Shown: positions 43,620 through 53,834, counted from the first letter of the stretch. The stretch is 64,000 nucleotides of DNA from Penumbrarchaeum sp964445525 (GCA_964445525.1 CAYULA010000005.1:1-64000); one strand, 5' to 3'. The notes: a model not told the origin generated them from the sequence alone. Translations and numbers: made by a program.

Positions 43620-46600
43620 TTATTTGTGTATCTTGCCGGAAGAATTTTCCTTCCCGTTTGCTACAGGTTTTCCCCTGTCATCGGATATCATAATTGCGGC
43701 GGGAGGAGGAGCAGGTGCTGGAGGATGATGGTGTTTTCTATTGACCACAACTGCAACTAGAACGCCGAGTGCAATCAAGATCACGATAATTGATCCGGCA
43801 ATAAGCAGTAACAATTCCTTTTCATCCTCCGGGTCTGGTTCAATCGGATGGTTCTCCGGATCCACGGGAGAGGTTGATTCCAGAAACTCTATCAGATTGC
43901 TGTAACCGTCTCCGTCCGGGTCTGCGGTAGAATCGTTTGATTCGAGGTCCAGTCCGAACTCGTACTCCCAAAGGTCATCCATGCCGTCTCGGTCCAGGTC
44001 CTCTCCGCTTTTTGGCACTCTTTCTTCGGGTTCCTCCGGTGGTTCGGGTATGAACTCGATGACCATCACGCTGTACCTCTCCGAGTCAACAATGTTGCCG
44101 GCACCGTCCTCAACCTTGAATGATACGTACAGAGTTCCAAAAGAATCAAGCGGGATATCCATCGTAAGATTGCAACGGCCGCCATCAGGCTCCAGGATCC
44201 TTCTTTGGGCCTCTTCCCCTCCGAACCACCAGGAAGCGGAAGCGTTTGTAATCCCTATGTTGTCCCAACAATCCATGGTGACGTTCAGTGTATTGCCCGC
44301 AAGTACCGAGGAGGGTATACCGACATTGAGGATTTCGGGAGGAATCGCATCTGCCACGGTGATGGTTTTGGCGGCGGTAAGGTTATGGTTTCCCCGGAGG
44401 TCGTGGCAGAGGAAGTTGTATGTGATCTCTTCCAGGCTCCCGGGAGATGTTATAATACCACCCTCCCAGTGCCTTCCGGTATAATCCAGTTCGAGAGATT
44501 CAGGCTGCCCTCCTCCGATATGGTATATCACGGTCACGTTCCTGACACCGATATTGTCATGGAAAGATACCGAAAATAGAATATCATCTCCGGCATCAAT
44601 GGCGTTCCGGGTCCGGTCCTCTATCATTTTGGGCACAATACTGTCTATTATCTCCACCGTACCCTGATCCGTGGAGTTCCAGTTCCCTTCCTCATCCCTG
44701 GCATGGAAAATGTAATGCCTGGTCTCCAGTTCGTCAACCGGAGCCTCCAGATCGATGTACCAGCCTTTATCGGCGGCAGTCATGGAGTCATTTAGATGTA
44801 CGGACCACCCTTCCACCCACCATTCTGCTGTTACGTCCACCACCCCTATGTTATCTGTCACGCTGGTTTCCAGCCGGTATGTGGATGAGGTGTTAACCCT
44901 TTTTTCCGACATATACGAAATGAATACGGGGGCCTCATCGTCGAAAATGGTAAAAGTTTGGACGGGGCCTGAAACCTCATTTCCCCGGGTATCCGAGAAT
45001 ATGTACCTGTAGCTCCTCTCCCCGGTTCTGTTATTTGGAACCTGGTAGGCGAATGACCAGATCTCTCCGTTTTTTATCATGTCGGCTGTGACATTTTCCA
45101 GGTCCATCCCCTTATACTCGACCATCACCTCTCCCATTCCTATATTGTCCGAGAAAAGTGCCTCGAATACCATCGTGTCCCCGGTGGTGGCAATTCTCTC
45201 TGTCCTGTCCGAGACAAGCAAGGGAATATCATCGTCGGTGACGGTTATGTTCATCCAATCCGTGCTGTTGATATTTCCCGACCTGTCCATTGCAAGCACC
45301 CTGAATGGTATGTAATCGGTTTTGTTGGTCGGGATCTCCAAATCGGTGATCCAGAATTGATCCAGTTCCGTCAGGTTTATGGTGAGGTTGGATTCCTTCA
45401 TCTGCAACTTGACGGATTCCAGTCCTGCGGCGTCATGGGCCGAACAGTTCAATCGGAAATTGTCCCCGGTCGTGGCGTTCAGATTGGAATTTATGATAAT
45501 GGTTGGTGCAATGATATCTATGGTCAGATTGAATTCCGACGGAATGAAATTGTATGCGGTGACCGTAACATTTAGCTTGTCAAGCTCGGATGATGAATAG
45601 TTGAAAAATGCCCTTCCCGAATCGTCTGTTCTTTTGTAGGAATAGAAGTCCGACTTCTCCAGACAGACCAGGGCATCCTTAACAGGAGTGCCGTTTTCCG
45701 TCCTGACTGTAACCGGCAGACCCGGATAATCGAAACCGATGGACGATGGAATGGAGATGTTGAACCTCTCCGGTTCTGCGGTCCTTACGGAGATTTCCGG
45801 ATCGCCGATAAGGTTAAGGACCATCTCAACCCACCTTATGGAATTGTAGCTTCCCGCATAGGAGGTGTAATACTCCTTTCCCTCCGCGAAATGCGCCCCC
45901 ATCCCGGTGTGGCCGTTTTTGAACAGTTCGTAAACCATTCTGTACTGGACCTTCTCGGAGGGACCGTTTCCGGGACTGCTGTATGAATACCAACCATAGT
46001 GGCTGTTTCCTATTCCCGCCACTGTACCGCCGTCGGGCTCCTTGACGTGGAGCTCGACTATGGCATCATTCTGGTTGAACTGGTTGGCTATGCATCCCAC
46101 CGTGTTGAGAACTCCAAGTTTGTATCCACCCTGATATGATGAAATATGGGAATTGTAAAGACTGCCGCCGCTTGCGGTTCCCACGCTCATGGTGTTCCAG
46201 CCGCTGTGGCCGGAATGGAATACCATGGCTGTTCCCTTGTCAATCTGGCCCATGAAGTTGTTCCTGTTCAGGTTTCCGAACTTCCTGTAATCGGAATCGT
46301 AAAGGGATGTGGGAAACATGCTCGAGGGCAGTAGGTTGTTCTTTATCAGATCCATTGCCCTGGAAGAATTTGTCACCGAATCAAGGTACTCCCCTGCCAG
46401 AGTTACATTGTCAAGGTAGCCTCGGGGAGGATCCTTTTCGTAGGTAAGCGTCTTCTTCACGAAGGTATCCGCTTCATTCTCCGTCTGAACCGGAGCTCTG
46501 CCAACCAGAAGGTCCGGTTTCATATCGATCCCGTCCTCCACCTCTCCCCAGTAGCCGTCACCATCCAGGTTCCAGTCTCCGTCGAGATCGGAATAATAGA

Positions 46601-47621
46601 GATCGCTTGCAATCGATGTCTTGGTTACCCATCCTGAAGAACCGCTGTAAGCTTTTACATAAGCTCCCCTGTAAGGAACTACCGCGGTATCACCGCCGAG
46701 AAGGACGATCTCGGTATCCCATGTGTTGAAGGCGTCTATGAGGAAGTTCCTGATCTTTTCAGCGTTGTCTGTACCGTTGTAATTGTTCTTTATGAAACTC
46801 ATCTCAACCAGTTTGGTTGGAACACCCTTCCTGTTCTTCCATTCGATGTACTGGTCGAAAGCTTCCTTTACATATGCGGTGTCTGTTATGACGATGTACT
46901 GGACATCCTCATCTCCGAGAATTGACATGGGAGAATTCAGGACCTTGGCCGGGAACCTGTCCAGGTCATTCGGGTTGAGCAGATTATGTTCAAGTGAGTT
47001 CCGGAAAACAGAGGTATCCCTTTTGAAGGGGGTTGTCAATTTCAGTCCGTGACCATCTTTTACATCGAAATAGATCCTCGCTTCAATTCCGGTTGCCAGC
47101 TGGAATCTCCCAGAGATGTCCCTGATGATCGGATCGAATCTGAGGTCCAGGACCCTGAGTCCCCTGATCCATCCCTCTCCCTGGATGGAAAGATGCTCTT
47201 GGGGAAAATGATTCGCGGGATCGGCTCTCTCTCTTTCTGCATCCTGATGGAAATCGAAGTGAGTGATACCTGCTATCGGTTGTGGCAGGGTCAGAGGTAC
47301 GGATTTGATCCGGATAAATTCGATCTTGATGTTTTCGGCTGCAGGATGGACCAGAACCTGATCCATTCTGAAAGGCAGGGCCGCCTCTCCCTCTTCGAAA
47401 GGTAGTGATAATTCGGGAGAGGTAACGTATGTCACTCCCCCTTGAGTGGTGATCTTTAGTGATTCGGGATCGAATTGGAGCTCGAATATAATTTCTTGTT
47501 CATCCTCTTTCTCTTTAAAGGGATCGTCGCCGGATTCGATCCCGCTGGAGGTGAATGCGGGGAACACCGCTATCATGATCAGAACCACAAAAACCGCCGT
47601 GATCTTCCGGACAATCTTCAA
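43620..47621 (-). CDS. Membrane-anchored gingipain-like C25 protease with Ig domains
   Basis: 1333 residues. A signal peptide (1-26) and an N-terminal propeptide-like region are followed by a C25 catalytic domain (about 240-640) with HSGHSGW (catalytic His 472) and LNTVGCIANQF (nucleophile Cys 510). About six Ig-like domains (650-1190) follow, several with a TTGD motif and DNIGxxxVxVxY pattern, then DxDxDG calcium-binding repeats (about 1210-1260), a membrane helix (about 1270-1293) and a basic, proline-rich cytoplasmic tail. It is an extracellular cysteine protease for protein degradation or surface maturation, a type reported from sediment Thermoplasmata. Confidence 0.85.
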   Translation of the reverse strand: MKIVRKITAVFVVLIMIAVFPAFTSSGIESGDDPFKEKEDEQEIIFELQFDPESLKITTQGGVTYVTSPELSLPFEEGEAALPFRMDQVLVHPAAENIKIEFIRIKSVPLTLPQPIAGITHFDFHQDAERERADPANHFPQEHLSIQGEGWIRGLRVLDLRFDPIIRDISGRFQLATGIEARIYFDVKDGHGLKLTTPFKRDTSVFRNSLEHNLLNPNDLDRFPAKVLNSPMSILGDEDVQYIVITDTAYVKEAFDQYIEWKNRKGVPTKLVEMSFIKNNYNGTDNAEKIRNFLIDAFNTWDTEIVLLGGDTAVVPYRGAYVKAYSGSSGWVTKTSIASDLYYSDLDGDWNLDGDGYWGEVEDGIDMKPDLLVGRAPVQTENEADTFVKKTLTYEKDPPRGYLDNVTLAGEYLDSVTNSSRAMDLIKNNLLPSSMFPTSLYDSDYRKFGNLNRNNFMGQIDKGTAMVFHSGHSGWNTMSVGTASGGSLYNSHISSYQGGYKLGVLNTVGCIANQFNQNDAIVELHVKEPDGGTVAGIGNSHYGWYSYSSPGNGPSEKVQYRMVYELFKNGHTGMGAHFAEGKEYYTSYAGSYNSIRWVEMVLNLIGDPEISVRTAEPERFNISIPSSIGFDYPGLPVTVRTENGTPVKDALVCLEKSDFYSYKRTDDSGRAFFNYSSSELDKLNVTVTAYNFIPSEFNLTIDIIAPTIIINSNLNATTGDNFRLNCSAHDAAGLESVKLQMKESNLTINLTELDQFWITDLEIPTNKTDYIPFRVLAMDRSGNINSTDWMNITVTDDDIPLLVSDRTERIATTGDTMVFEALFSDNIGMGEVMVEYKGMDLENVTADMIKNGEIWSFAYQVPNNRTGERSYRYIFSDTRGNEVSGPVQTFTIFDDEAPVFISYMSEKRVNTSSTYRLETSVTDNIGVVDVTAEWWVEGWSVHLNDSMTAADKGWYIDLEAPVDELETRHYIFHARDEEGNWNSTDQGTVEIIDSIVPKMIEDRTRNAIDAGDDILFSVSFHDNIGVRNVTVIYHIGGGQPESLELDYTGRHWEGGIITSPGSLEEITYNFLCHDLRGNHNLTAAKTITVADAIPPEILNVGIPSSVLAGNTLNVTMDCWDNIGITNASASWWFGGEEAQRRILEPDGGRCNLTMDIPLDSFGTLYVSFKVEDGAGNIVDSERYSVMVIEFIPEPPEEPEERVPKSGEDLDRDGMDDLWEYEFGLDLESNDSTADPDGDGYSNLIEFLESTSPVDPENHPIEPDPEDEKELLLLIAGSIIVILIALGVLVAVVVNRKHHHPPAPAPPPAAIMISDDRGKPVANGKENSSGKIHK

Positions 47622-47773
47622 AGGGTGTTCCTCCTTGGAAACGGACCTTGTATTCCGTCCATGTTAAAATCCATAGCGGTAGTTGATATGTCTTTCTAGC
47701 GCAGTTTCATCCGGAAAGAATAAGGAACATGTCAAGGATTTCTCTAAACTAGGTCGGTCTTTGATACCATAAT

Positions 47774-48025
47774 ATGGAATATATATGTTATCATGCCACA
47801 TGGTGTCCTTTTTGCCGAGCTTTCATCAAAAATTACAGAAGTCTTGTACCTCAGGGCAGAGAAGAGATCCTGGATGACGAATCCGATCCGATCTGGATGG
47901 AGATGGGTATCGATTATGTTCCCACAGTCATAGAATATGAAAACGGAAAGGAGACAAGGAGATTGTCTGCCAGGCCCGGAGTCGGGATAATCAGGGAGAG
48001 GTTCGTTCAATGGTTGAACGATTAA
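47774..48025 (+). CDS. Small thioredoxin/glutaredoxin-like protein
   Basis: 83 residues. CYHATWCPFCRAF near the N-terminus carries the redox CxxC (CPFC), and VPTVIEYENGKE supplies the cis-Pro strand-turn of the thioredoxin fold. It lacks the length of a full thioredoxin and is closest to a glutaredoxin-like oxidoreductase. It is cytosolic. Its last four bases overlap the 3' end of the convergent RNase PH gene. Confidence 0.8.
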   Translation: MEYICYHATWCPFCRAFIKNYRSLVPQGREEILDDESDPIWMEMGIDYVPTVIEYENGKETRRLSARPGVGIIRERFVQWLND

Positions 48026-48738
48026 TGTTTCTCCTCCAAAGCTTTTAACTGCAATATCATGAGGTCGCTTATGCCCTGCTCTGCCAGGTCCAGCAATACT
48101 TCATGCTGCTTTCTGGAGAATACATTTTCCTCCCCTGTTGCCTGGACCTCTATCAGATTGCCCCGGTTGTCCATTACAACGTTCATGTCCACATCCGCCT
48201 CGGAATCCTCCTTGTAGGCCAGATCGAGCTGGTTTTTACCGTTCACTATTCCCACGGATATTGCCGCTATCTGTCTCAGCATCGGGTTCTTTTCAATCTG
48301 TCCCTCCCTGACCAATTTCTCAACAGCAATTTTGAGGGCAACCCATGCTCCGGTAATGGCGGCGGTCCTCGTTCCACCGTCTGCCTGCAGGACGTCGCAA
48401 TCGACCCAGAAGGTCCTCTGCCCCAGCAATGAAAGATCAACTGCTGTTCTCAGTGATCTGCCTATGAGCCTCTCGATTTCATGGGTCCTACCTTTCGGAC
48501 CTTTCCTCTCCCTTTTTATCCTGGTATTTCCTGAACCGGGAAGCATGTTGTAGGTCGCTGTTATCCATCCGTGGAGAGCTTCTCCGTCCTTCATCAACCA
48601 CGGGGGAACCTTGTCTTCCACCATCACGGTGCAAAGGACCTTGGTCCTTCCGAATGAAGTCATGGCGGATCCCGCCGGATTGGTCAGATATTGCGGTATT
48701 ATCTCTATCTCTCTCAGCTGATCGAGGTCCCTGGGCAT
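48022..48738 (-). CDS. rph: Bacterial-type RNase PH
   Basis: 238 residues. SFGRTKVLCTVMVEDKVPPW, GWITATYNMLPGSGNTR, GRTHEIERLIGRSLRTAVD and DCDVLQADGGTRTAAITGAW match RNase PH, a phosphorolytic 3' exonuclease that trims tRNA ends, rather than the archaeal exosome subunit Rrp41. The usual opening RxDGR is shortened to PRDLDQLR. It is located in the cytosol. It lies 52 nt downstream of the CoA-ligase gene on the same strand. A bacterial-type enzyme in an otherwise archaeal setting suggests lateral acquisition. Confidence 0.85.
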   Translation of the reverse strand: MPRDLDQLREIEIIPQYLTNPAGSAMTSFGRTKVLCTVMVEDKVPPWLMKDGEALHGWITATYNMLPGSGNTRIKRERKGPKGRTHEIERLIGRSLRTAVDLSLLGQRTFWVDCDVLQADGGTRTAAITGAWVALKIAVEKLVREGQIEKNPMLRQIAAISVGIVNGKNQLDLAYKEDSEADVDMNVVMDNRGNLIEVQATGEENVFSRKQHEVLLDLAEQGISDLMILQLKALEEKH

Positions 48739-48790
48739 GTCAGCACCGCAGGGCCGATGGAGGACAATCGATTAAAGATTTCCCCACACC

Positions 48791-50080
48791 TCAGATGCCC
48801 TTTCTCCTGTCGATGACCCTCTTTGCCTTACCTTCTGTCCTGGGAAGGGCTTCGGGAGAAAGAAGTTCGATCCTGGCCCTCAGGGTCAGGGAGGCCTGAA
48901 GAGCATCGGATACCTTCTTTGCCAGTTTCTCGAGGTCAACTTTTCCCCAGTGGCTTTCAGCCACTTCCACCTGAACGTATAGATGATCGAGCCTGTCATG
49001 TTCGAGGATGATCTGGAACTGCTCTCCCAGTTCTTCGACCCCTACGAGTATGTCCTCGATCTGGGAGGGGAATACGTTCACTCCTCCCACTATGAGCATG
49101 TCGTCGGACCTTCCCTTGATCCTCATTATTCTGGGGTGAGACCTTCCGCATTTGCACTTCTCCCAGTCTATTACGGCAAGGTCCCTGGTCCTGTATCTGA
49201 GCAGGGGCATAGCCTCCCTTGTCAGCATTGTGAATACAATTTCACCCTTTGAACCGGGAGGCAGAACCTCACCGGTTTCCGGGTTGATGGTCTCCACGAG
49301 GAATTCATCGGCCCAGATATGAAGTCCGCTCTGTTCGGGGCATTCCACTGCAACCCCGGGACCGTAGAGCTCGGACATTCCGTAGAGGTCCTGGGCCTTG
49401 ATATTGAGGTTTTCTTCGATATGCCTCCTTGCTTCCTCCGACCAGGGTTCCGCCCCGTGCATCCCTATCTTGAGGTTCAGTTCCGACGGATCAACACCTT
49501 CTTTCTTTAGCGCTTCTATCAGATATATGGCATAGGAGGGAGTGCAGCACAACACCGAGGTCTTCATGTCCTTCATCATCCTTATCTGCCTTTTGGTGTT
49601 GCCAGTGGCCGTGGGAACTATCATCGTTCCCAACCTTTCTGCTCCCATATGGAATCCCAATCCTCCGGTGAAAAGACCGTAACCGTATGCGTTCTGAACG
49701 ATATCTGAGGGTTCGACCCCTGCGCATGAATAGCATCTCGCCATGAGGTTGGACCATGTATCGAGGTCATTTGTCGTGTAGGAAACAACGGTAGGTGTTC
49801 CCGTGGTACCGGATGATGCATGTATCCTGTTAAGGTTCTCCAAGGGAACAGCCAGTATGCCATAAGGATAGTGATCCCTCAGGTCATCCTTGACAGTGAA
49901 CGGGATCTTGGAAACATCCGAAAGTGTGCGAATATCTTCCGGCTTCAGGCCCTTTTCATCGAATCTCTTCCTGTACATCGGAACATTTTCGTATGCATGT
50001 TCAACCTGTTTTTTCAATCTCTCGAGCTGCAGCGCCTCTATTTCTTCCTTTGACATGAACTGGATATCTTCCTGGAACAA
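48791..50080 (-). CDS. paaK: Phenylacetate-CoA ligase family enzyme
   Basis: 429 residues from TTG 50080, kept because MFQEDIQFMSKEEIEALQLERLK-type N-termini are normal in the family and GGGGGT lies upstream. SSGTTGTPTVVSYT is the AMP-binding P-loop, YGMSEL the A5 motif region and YRTRDLAVI/CKCGRSHPRI the C-terminal Cys pair common in PaaK. It activates an aryl or related acid with ATP and CoA. Many archaeal members have unknown substrates. It is followed by rph on the same strand. Confidence 0.85.
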   Translation of the reverse strand: MFQEDIQFMSKEEIEALQLERLKKQVEHAYENVPMYRKRFDEKGLKPEDIRTLSDVSKIPFTVKDDLRDHYPYGILAVPLENLNRIHASSGTTGTPTVVSYTTNDLDTWSNLMARCYSCAGVEPSDIVQNAYGYGLFTGGLGFHMGAERLGTMIVPTATGNTKRQIRMMKDMKTSVLCCTPSYAIYLIEALKKEGVDPSELNLKIGMHGAEPWSEEARRHIEENLNIKAQDLYGMSELYGPGVAVECPEQSGLHIWADEFLVETINPETGEVLPPGSKGEIVFTMLTREAMPLLRYRTRDLAVIDWEKCKCGRSHPRIMRIKGRSDDMLIVGGVNVFPSQIEDILVGVEELGEQFQIILEHDRLDHLYVQVEVAESHWGKVDLEKLAKKVSDALQASLTLRARIELLSPEALPRTEGKAKRVIDRRKGI

Positions 50081-50691
50081 TACAAGACCCCCTTGAATAC
50101 CGCATATTGAATGGTCCCGTTCTTTGGTGCTTTTACCCGGGTAGAGGCACGCAAAACGGGACAGGTCGGTAGGTAAATCCGGTCTTGTTCTTTAATTGTT
50201 TTGTTCTGGACTGGTTTTTCTCCGGGAAAGAATATTATGACACTCTGTCGTTTGAGGGCCCGATTCCGGGGTTTCTGTCCTTGAAAGAGGTTCATGGGGA
50301 CAATTAGAACGCTGAAACGAAGGACCCGCCGAAAAATCACAAGAGGTTTCTGCGGATGGCATATGAATTGAAATGGGAAACAGGTCCTCTCCGAGAGAGA
50401 GATACGGAGAAACAAAAAGCAGGGATATCTCCAGACAGGAATGGAGATAGTTTACGGATTGTAACACAATGCATCCCGATTCCCCGGAAGCTTTCGACAA
50501 TATGTTACGCCAAGATTGTATTATGCTGAGTTATTTGTGAAAAATTGAAGGTCAATGTGACCATCATCTTATAATAACGGACAAAAAATCGAAGATAAGT
50601 TGAAAATCTCGGTGAAAATTGCTCTAAAATACGATAATGAGTCCAATAATTTATATTGCAACACATTGTTACCGACGCCGGTGGTCGTTTC
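50081..50691. other. Long intergenic region of unknown content
   Basis: About 600 nt between divergent genes. Short frames here do not resemble proteins. It is less AT-rich than other gaps and has scattered small stems, such as TGTCC (near 50276) with GGACA (near 50297), but I cannot identify RNase P, SRP or another RNA. ATAATTTATATTG at 50645-50657 is a TATA-like element for aclB. Confidence 0.4.
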
Positions 50692-51975
50692 ATGGCTAGA
50701 CGGGGAATAAGGGAATACGACGCAAAAAGAGTTTTTTACAAGATGATGCCCAAATACACGGGCGAGAAGATCACATTCGACATAATGCCCATTCTCGTGG
50801 GTCCGCAAACCGATCTCGAAAAACTGCCTGAGGACAATCCCTGGCTCGAGAACATGAGATTGGTTGTGAAACCCGATCAACTCTTCGGAAAGAGGGGAAA
50901 GTCGGGACTTGTGCTTCTCGATTGTTCTTTTGATGAGGCCAAGAACTTCATCAAACAGAAGATGGGAAAAAGCGCCAAAGTGGGCAAGGTCAAGGGTAAA
51001 CTGGAGTACTTTCTGGTTGAGCCATTCATACCTCATGATGATGAATACTACATCGCCATGAAGATGGAGGCTGACGGGGATCATGTCTATTTCTCCACCC
51101 AGGGGGGCGTTGACATAGAATCCGTCTGGGATTCTGTTAAGGAGGTTGTGATAAAACCCCTTGAGGACCCCAAACTCGATACCAAGAAATTGCTCAAGGA
51201 CGTTGGAGAAAAGGAAAAGAAGATACTGGATCCTTTCTTGAGAGGAATGTACAGCTTCTTTGCTTCCCATGACCTCGTCTATTTCGAGATCAATCCCTTC
51301 ACGGTGGTTGATGGGAAGGTCAAGGTCCTGGACATGGTTGCAAAGCTTGACGATACTGCCATGTGGCAGAATGTGGGAGTGTGGGACATGGAGGAGTTTC
51401 CCTCACCTTTCGGAAAGGACCCGACAAAGGAGGAAGCTTACATAAAGTCCCTTGATGAGAAGACGGGAGCCTCTCTGAAATTGACGATCCTTAATTCCGA
51501 GGGGCGCATCTGGACCATGGTGGCGGGCGGCGGAGCTTCCGTCGTCTACGCAGATACCATAGTTGATCTGGGGTTTGGAAAAGAACTTGCAAATTACGGC
51601 GAGTATTCAGGCAATCCGTCCACCGAGGAGACCTACCTCTATGCGAGGACGATACTATCTCTGATGACCGATAAGAAGCACAAGAGCGGAAAGGGAAAGG
51701 TCCTGATCATAGGAGGAGGCATTGCAAATTTCACGGATGTGGCAAACACCTTCACCGGGATTATCCAGGGCCTCAGGGAATACTCGGACAAGCTGAAGAA
51801 GGTCGGCTGCAAGATATATGTAAGAAGGGGAGGCCCCAATTATAAAGCCGGTCTTGAAAAGATGAGGGCACTGGGCGATGATATCGGGATACCGATCCAG
51901 GTATACGGACCCGAAGTGCACATGACTTCGATCATTCCAATGGCACTGAGCGAGGACGGAAAGGGGGTGAAATGA
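50692..51975 (+). CDS. aclB: ATP-citrate lyase, ATP-grasp subunit
   Basis: 427 residues from ATG 50692; a TTG at 50656 sits on the likely TATA box and is rejected. The N-terminal part reads as the ATP-grasp/CoA-ligase module (ARRGIREYDAKRVF, VVKPDQLFGKRGKSG, FEINPFTVVDGKVKVLD) and the C-terminal part as the citrate-binding region (AGGGASVVYADT, NYGEYSGNPSTEETY). The size fits AclB of two-subunit enzymes in rTCA bacteria such as Chlorobium. With AclA it cleaves citrate with ATP and CoA to acetyl-CoA, oxaloacetate, ADP and phosphate. One base separates its stop from aclA. Confidence 0.92.
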   Translation: MARRGIREYDAKRVFYKMMPKYTGEKITFDIMPILVGPQTDLEKLPEDNPWLENMRLVVKPDQLFGKRGKSGLVLLDCSFDEAKNFIKQKMGKSAKVGKVKGKLEYFLVEPFIPHDDEYYIAMKMEADGDHVYFSTQGGVDIESVWDSVKEVVIKPLEDPKLDTKKLLKDVGEKEKKILDPFLRGMYSFFASHDLVYFEINPFTVVDGKVKVLDMVAKLDDTAMWQNVGVWDMEEFPSPFGKDPTKEEAYIKSLDEKTGASLKLTILNSEGRIWTMVAGGGASVVYADTIVDLGFGKELANYGEYSGNPSTEETYLYARTILSLMTDKKHKSGKGKVLIIGGGIANFTDVANTFTGIIQGLREYSDKLKKVGCKIYVRRGGPNYKAGLEKMRALGDDIGIPIQVYGPEVHMTSIIPMALSEDGKGVK

Positions 51976-51976
51976 A

Positions 51977-53815
51977 ATGGAACCGTACCTTCTATTTTCA
52001 AACAAGACCAGGTGCATAGTTTACAACATGCAGACCAGGGCAGTCCAGAGGATGCTGGATTTCGATTATCTCTGCGGAAGGGACACACCTTCTGTTGCAG
52101 GTTTGATCAATCCCGGCAATTCCGGAACACACAAGGCGCACTGGGGAACCGGGGAGATATTGATACCCATCTATCCGAATATCGGGGAGGCCCTGAAAGC
52201 GAATCCCGATGTGGATACCATGGTCAACTTCGCATCCTTCAGATCAGCCTACGATTCGACAAAAGAGGCCCTGGAACACAAGAACATCAGGGTAGTGGGA
52301 GTCATCGCCGAGGGTGTCCCGGAAAGGAAGGAGAGAGAACTGGGACATCTGGCAAAGAAGCTTGGAAAGATCATAATAGGCCCCGCAACCGTTGGAGCTA
52401 TCGGTGCAGGTGCCTTCAAGGTTGGTAATACCGGAGGTACCCTTGAAAACATAAGGGATCAGAAACTCTACAGAAGGGGTTCTGTCGGGCTTGTAACAAA
52501 ATCCGGCGGTCTCTTGAACGAGATGTTCAACATAATATCCCATAATTCCGACGGTATATTCGAGGGTGTTGCAATCGGAGGAGACAAGTACCCAGGTTCT
52601 TCCCTGGTTGACCATGTAATGAGATACGAGCATAACCCCAAGATAAAGATGATAGTTTCCCTTGGAGAGCTCGGCGGAGACGAGGAGTACAGGATAGTCG
52701 AGGCAATGAATAAGGGATTGATCACCAAACCCCTTGTGATCTGGGTCATGGGGACCTGCTCGAAGATGTTCCCTGCCGGCGTCCAGTTCGGACATGCGGG
52801 AGCCAAGGCGGGTGGAGAGGCCGAGACCGCAGATGCCAAGAACAAGGCCTTGAAGAAGGCAGGGGCCGTGGTTCCTTCCTCATTCGATACCCTGGGGGAC
52901 GAGATAGCCAGGACCTTCATCAAGCTAAAGGATGAGGGAAAGATCGTCCCCGTCAAGGAGCCGGAAAGCCTGCCGGTAATCCCCATGGATTATGCCGATG
53001 CTGTCAAGAAAGGCGTCATCAGGAAACCCACGTCATTCATCACTCAGGTGGCGGATGACAGAGGTGAGGAGGTAGTCTACGGAGGCTATCCCATTTCGGA
53101 GATTGTTCACAGCGGAGGCAGGATCGGAGATGTTATTGCTCTTCTATGGTTCGGTAGAAAGTTCCCCAAATGGGCCTCCGAATTCATGGAGCTTGCCGTT
53201 ATGATCGTGGCCGATCACGGCCCGGCCGTTTCCGGAGCTCACAATGCGATAATTGCATCCCGTGCAGGAAAGGACCTCGTGAGCTGTCTTGCTTCAGGTC
53301 TGCTCACAATAGGACCGAGGTTCGGAGGAGCCATCGACGGATGCGCCAAGTACATGAAGGACGCCTACTACAGGGATATGGAACCCAGGGCCTTCGTCAA
53401 GGAGATGAAGCAGGCCAACATCAAGATCCCGGGTATCGGACACAGGGTAAAATCTCTTGAAAATCCCGACGGAAGGGTGACTCTTTTAATCGAATATGCA
53501 AGGGAGAAGTTCCCCAAAACCCCGATCCTCGATTATGCCATAGGGGTCCAGTCCGTAACAACACAGAAGAAATCCAACCTCATTCTTAACGTGGACGGCA
53601 CCATAGGGGTCCTCATGGTCGATATGCTCACCAATGTGGGATTCTTCTCCAAGGAAGAGGTGGACAGGATCGTTGATCTCGGATATCTGAACGGGATATT
53701 CGTACTCGGGAGGTCCATCGGTCTTATCGGACACGCCCTGGATCAGAAGAAACTCAACCAGAGGCTCTACAGACATCCCTGGGATGATATCCTCTATATG
53801 GTGGAGAGAAAATAG
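51977..53815 (+). CDS. aclA: ATP-citrate lyase, citryl-CoA-forming and -cleaving subunit
   Basis: 612 residues. The first part is a succinyl-CoA-synthetase-alpha-like module with the phospho-histidine in QFGHAGAKAGG (His273). The C-terminal third resembles citrate synthase and cleaves citryl-CoA (GPAVSGAHNAI, IPGIGHRVKS). Length and order match AclA. It starts one base after aclB behind GGGGGTGA, so the two are co-translated. A strong intrinsic terminator follows. ATP-citrate lyase is a hallmark of the reductive TCA cycle, or it may supply acetyl-CoA. Confidence 0.95.
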   Translation: MEPYLLFSNKTRCIVYNMQTRAVQRMLDFDYLCGRDTPSVAGLINPGNSGTHKAHWGTGEILIPIYPNIGEALKANPDVDTMVNFASFRSAYDSTKEALEHKNIRVVGVIAEGVPERKERELGHLAKKLGKIIIGPATVGAIGAGAFKVGNTGGTLENIRDQKLYRRGSVGLVTKSGGLLNEMFNIISHNSDGIFEGVAIGGDKYPGSSLVDHVMRYEHNPKIKMIVSLGELGGDEEYRIVEAMNKGLITKPLVIWVMGTCSKMFPAGVQFGHAGAKAGGEAETADAKNKALKKAGAVVPSSFDTLGDEIARTFIKLKDEGKIVPVKEPESLPVIPMDYADAVKKGVIRKPTSFITQVADDRGEEVVYGGYPISEIVHSGGRIGDVIALLWFGRKFPKWASEFMELAVMIVADHGPAVSGAHNAIIASRAGKDLVSCLASGLLTIGPRFGGAIDGCAKYMKDAYYRDMEPRAFVKEMKQANIKIPGIGHRVKSLENPDGRVTLLIEYAREKFPKTPILDYAIGVQSVTTQKKSNLILNVDGTIGVLMVDMLTNVGFFSKEEVDRIVDLGYLNGIFVLGRSIGLIGHALDQKKLNQRLYRHPWDDILYMVERK

Positions 53816-53834
53816 AATATTATTGACAGGGAAT

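Noticed and set aside
48022..48738. Exosome subunit Rrp41
   Set aside because: The DCDVLQADGGTRTA and GRTxEIxRLIGRSLR segments follow bacterial RNase PH rather than Rrp41.
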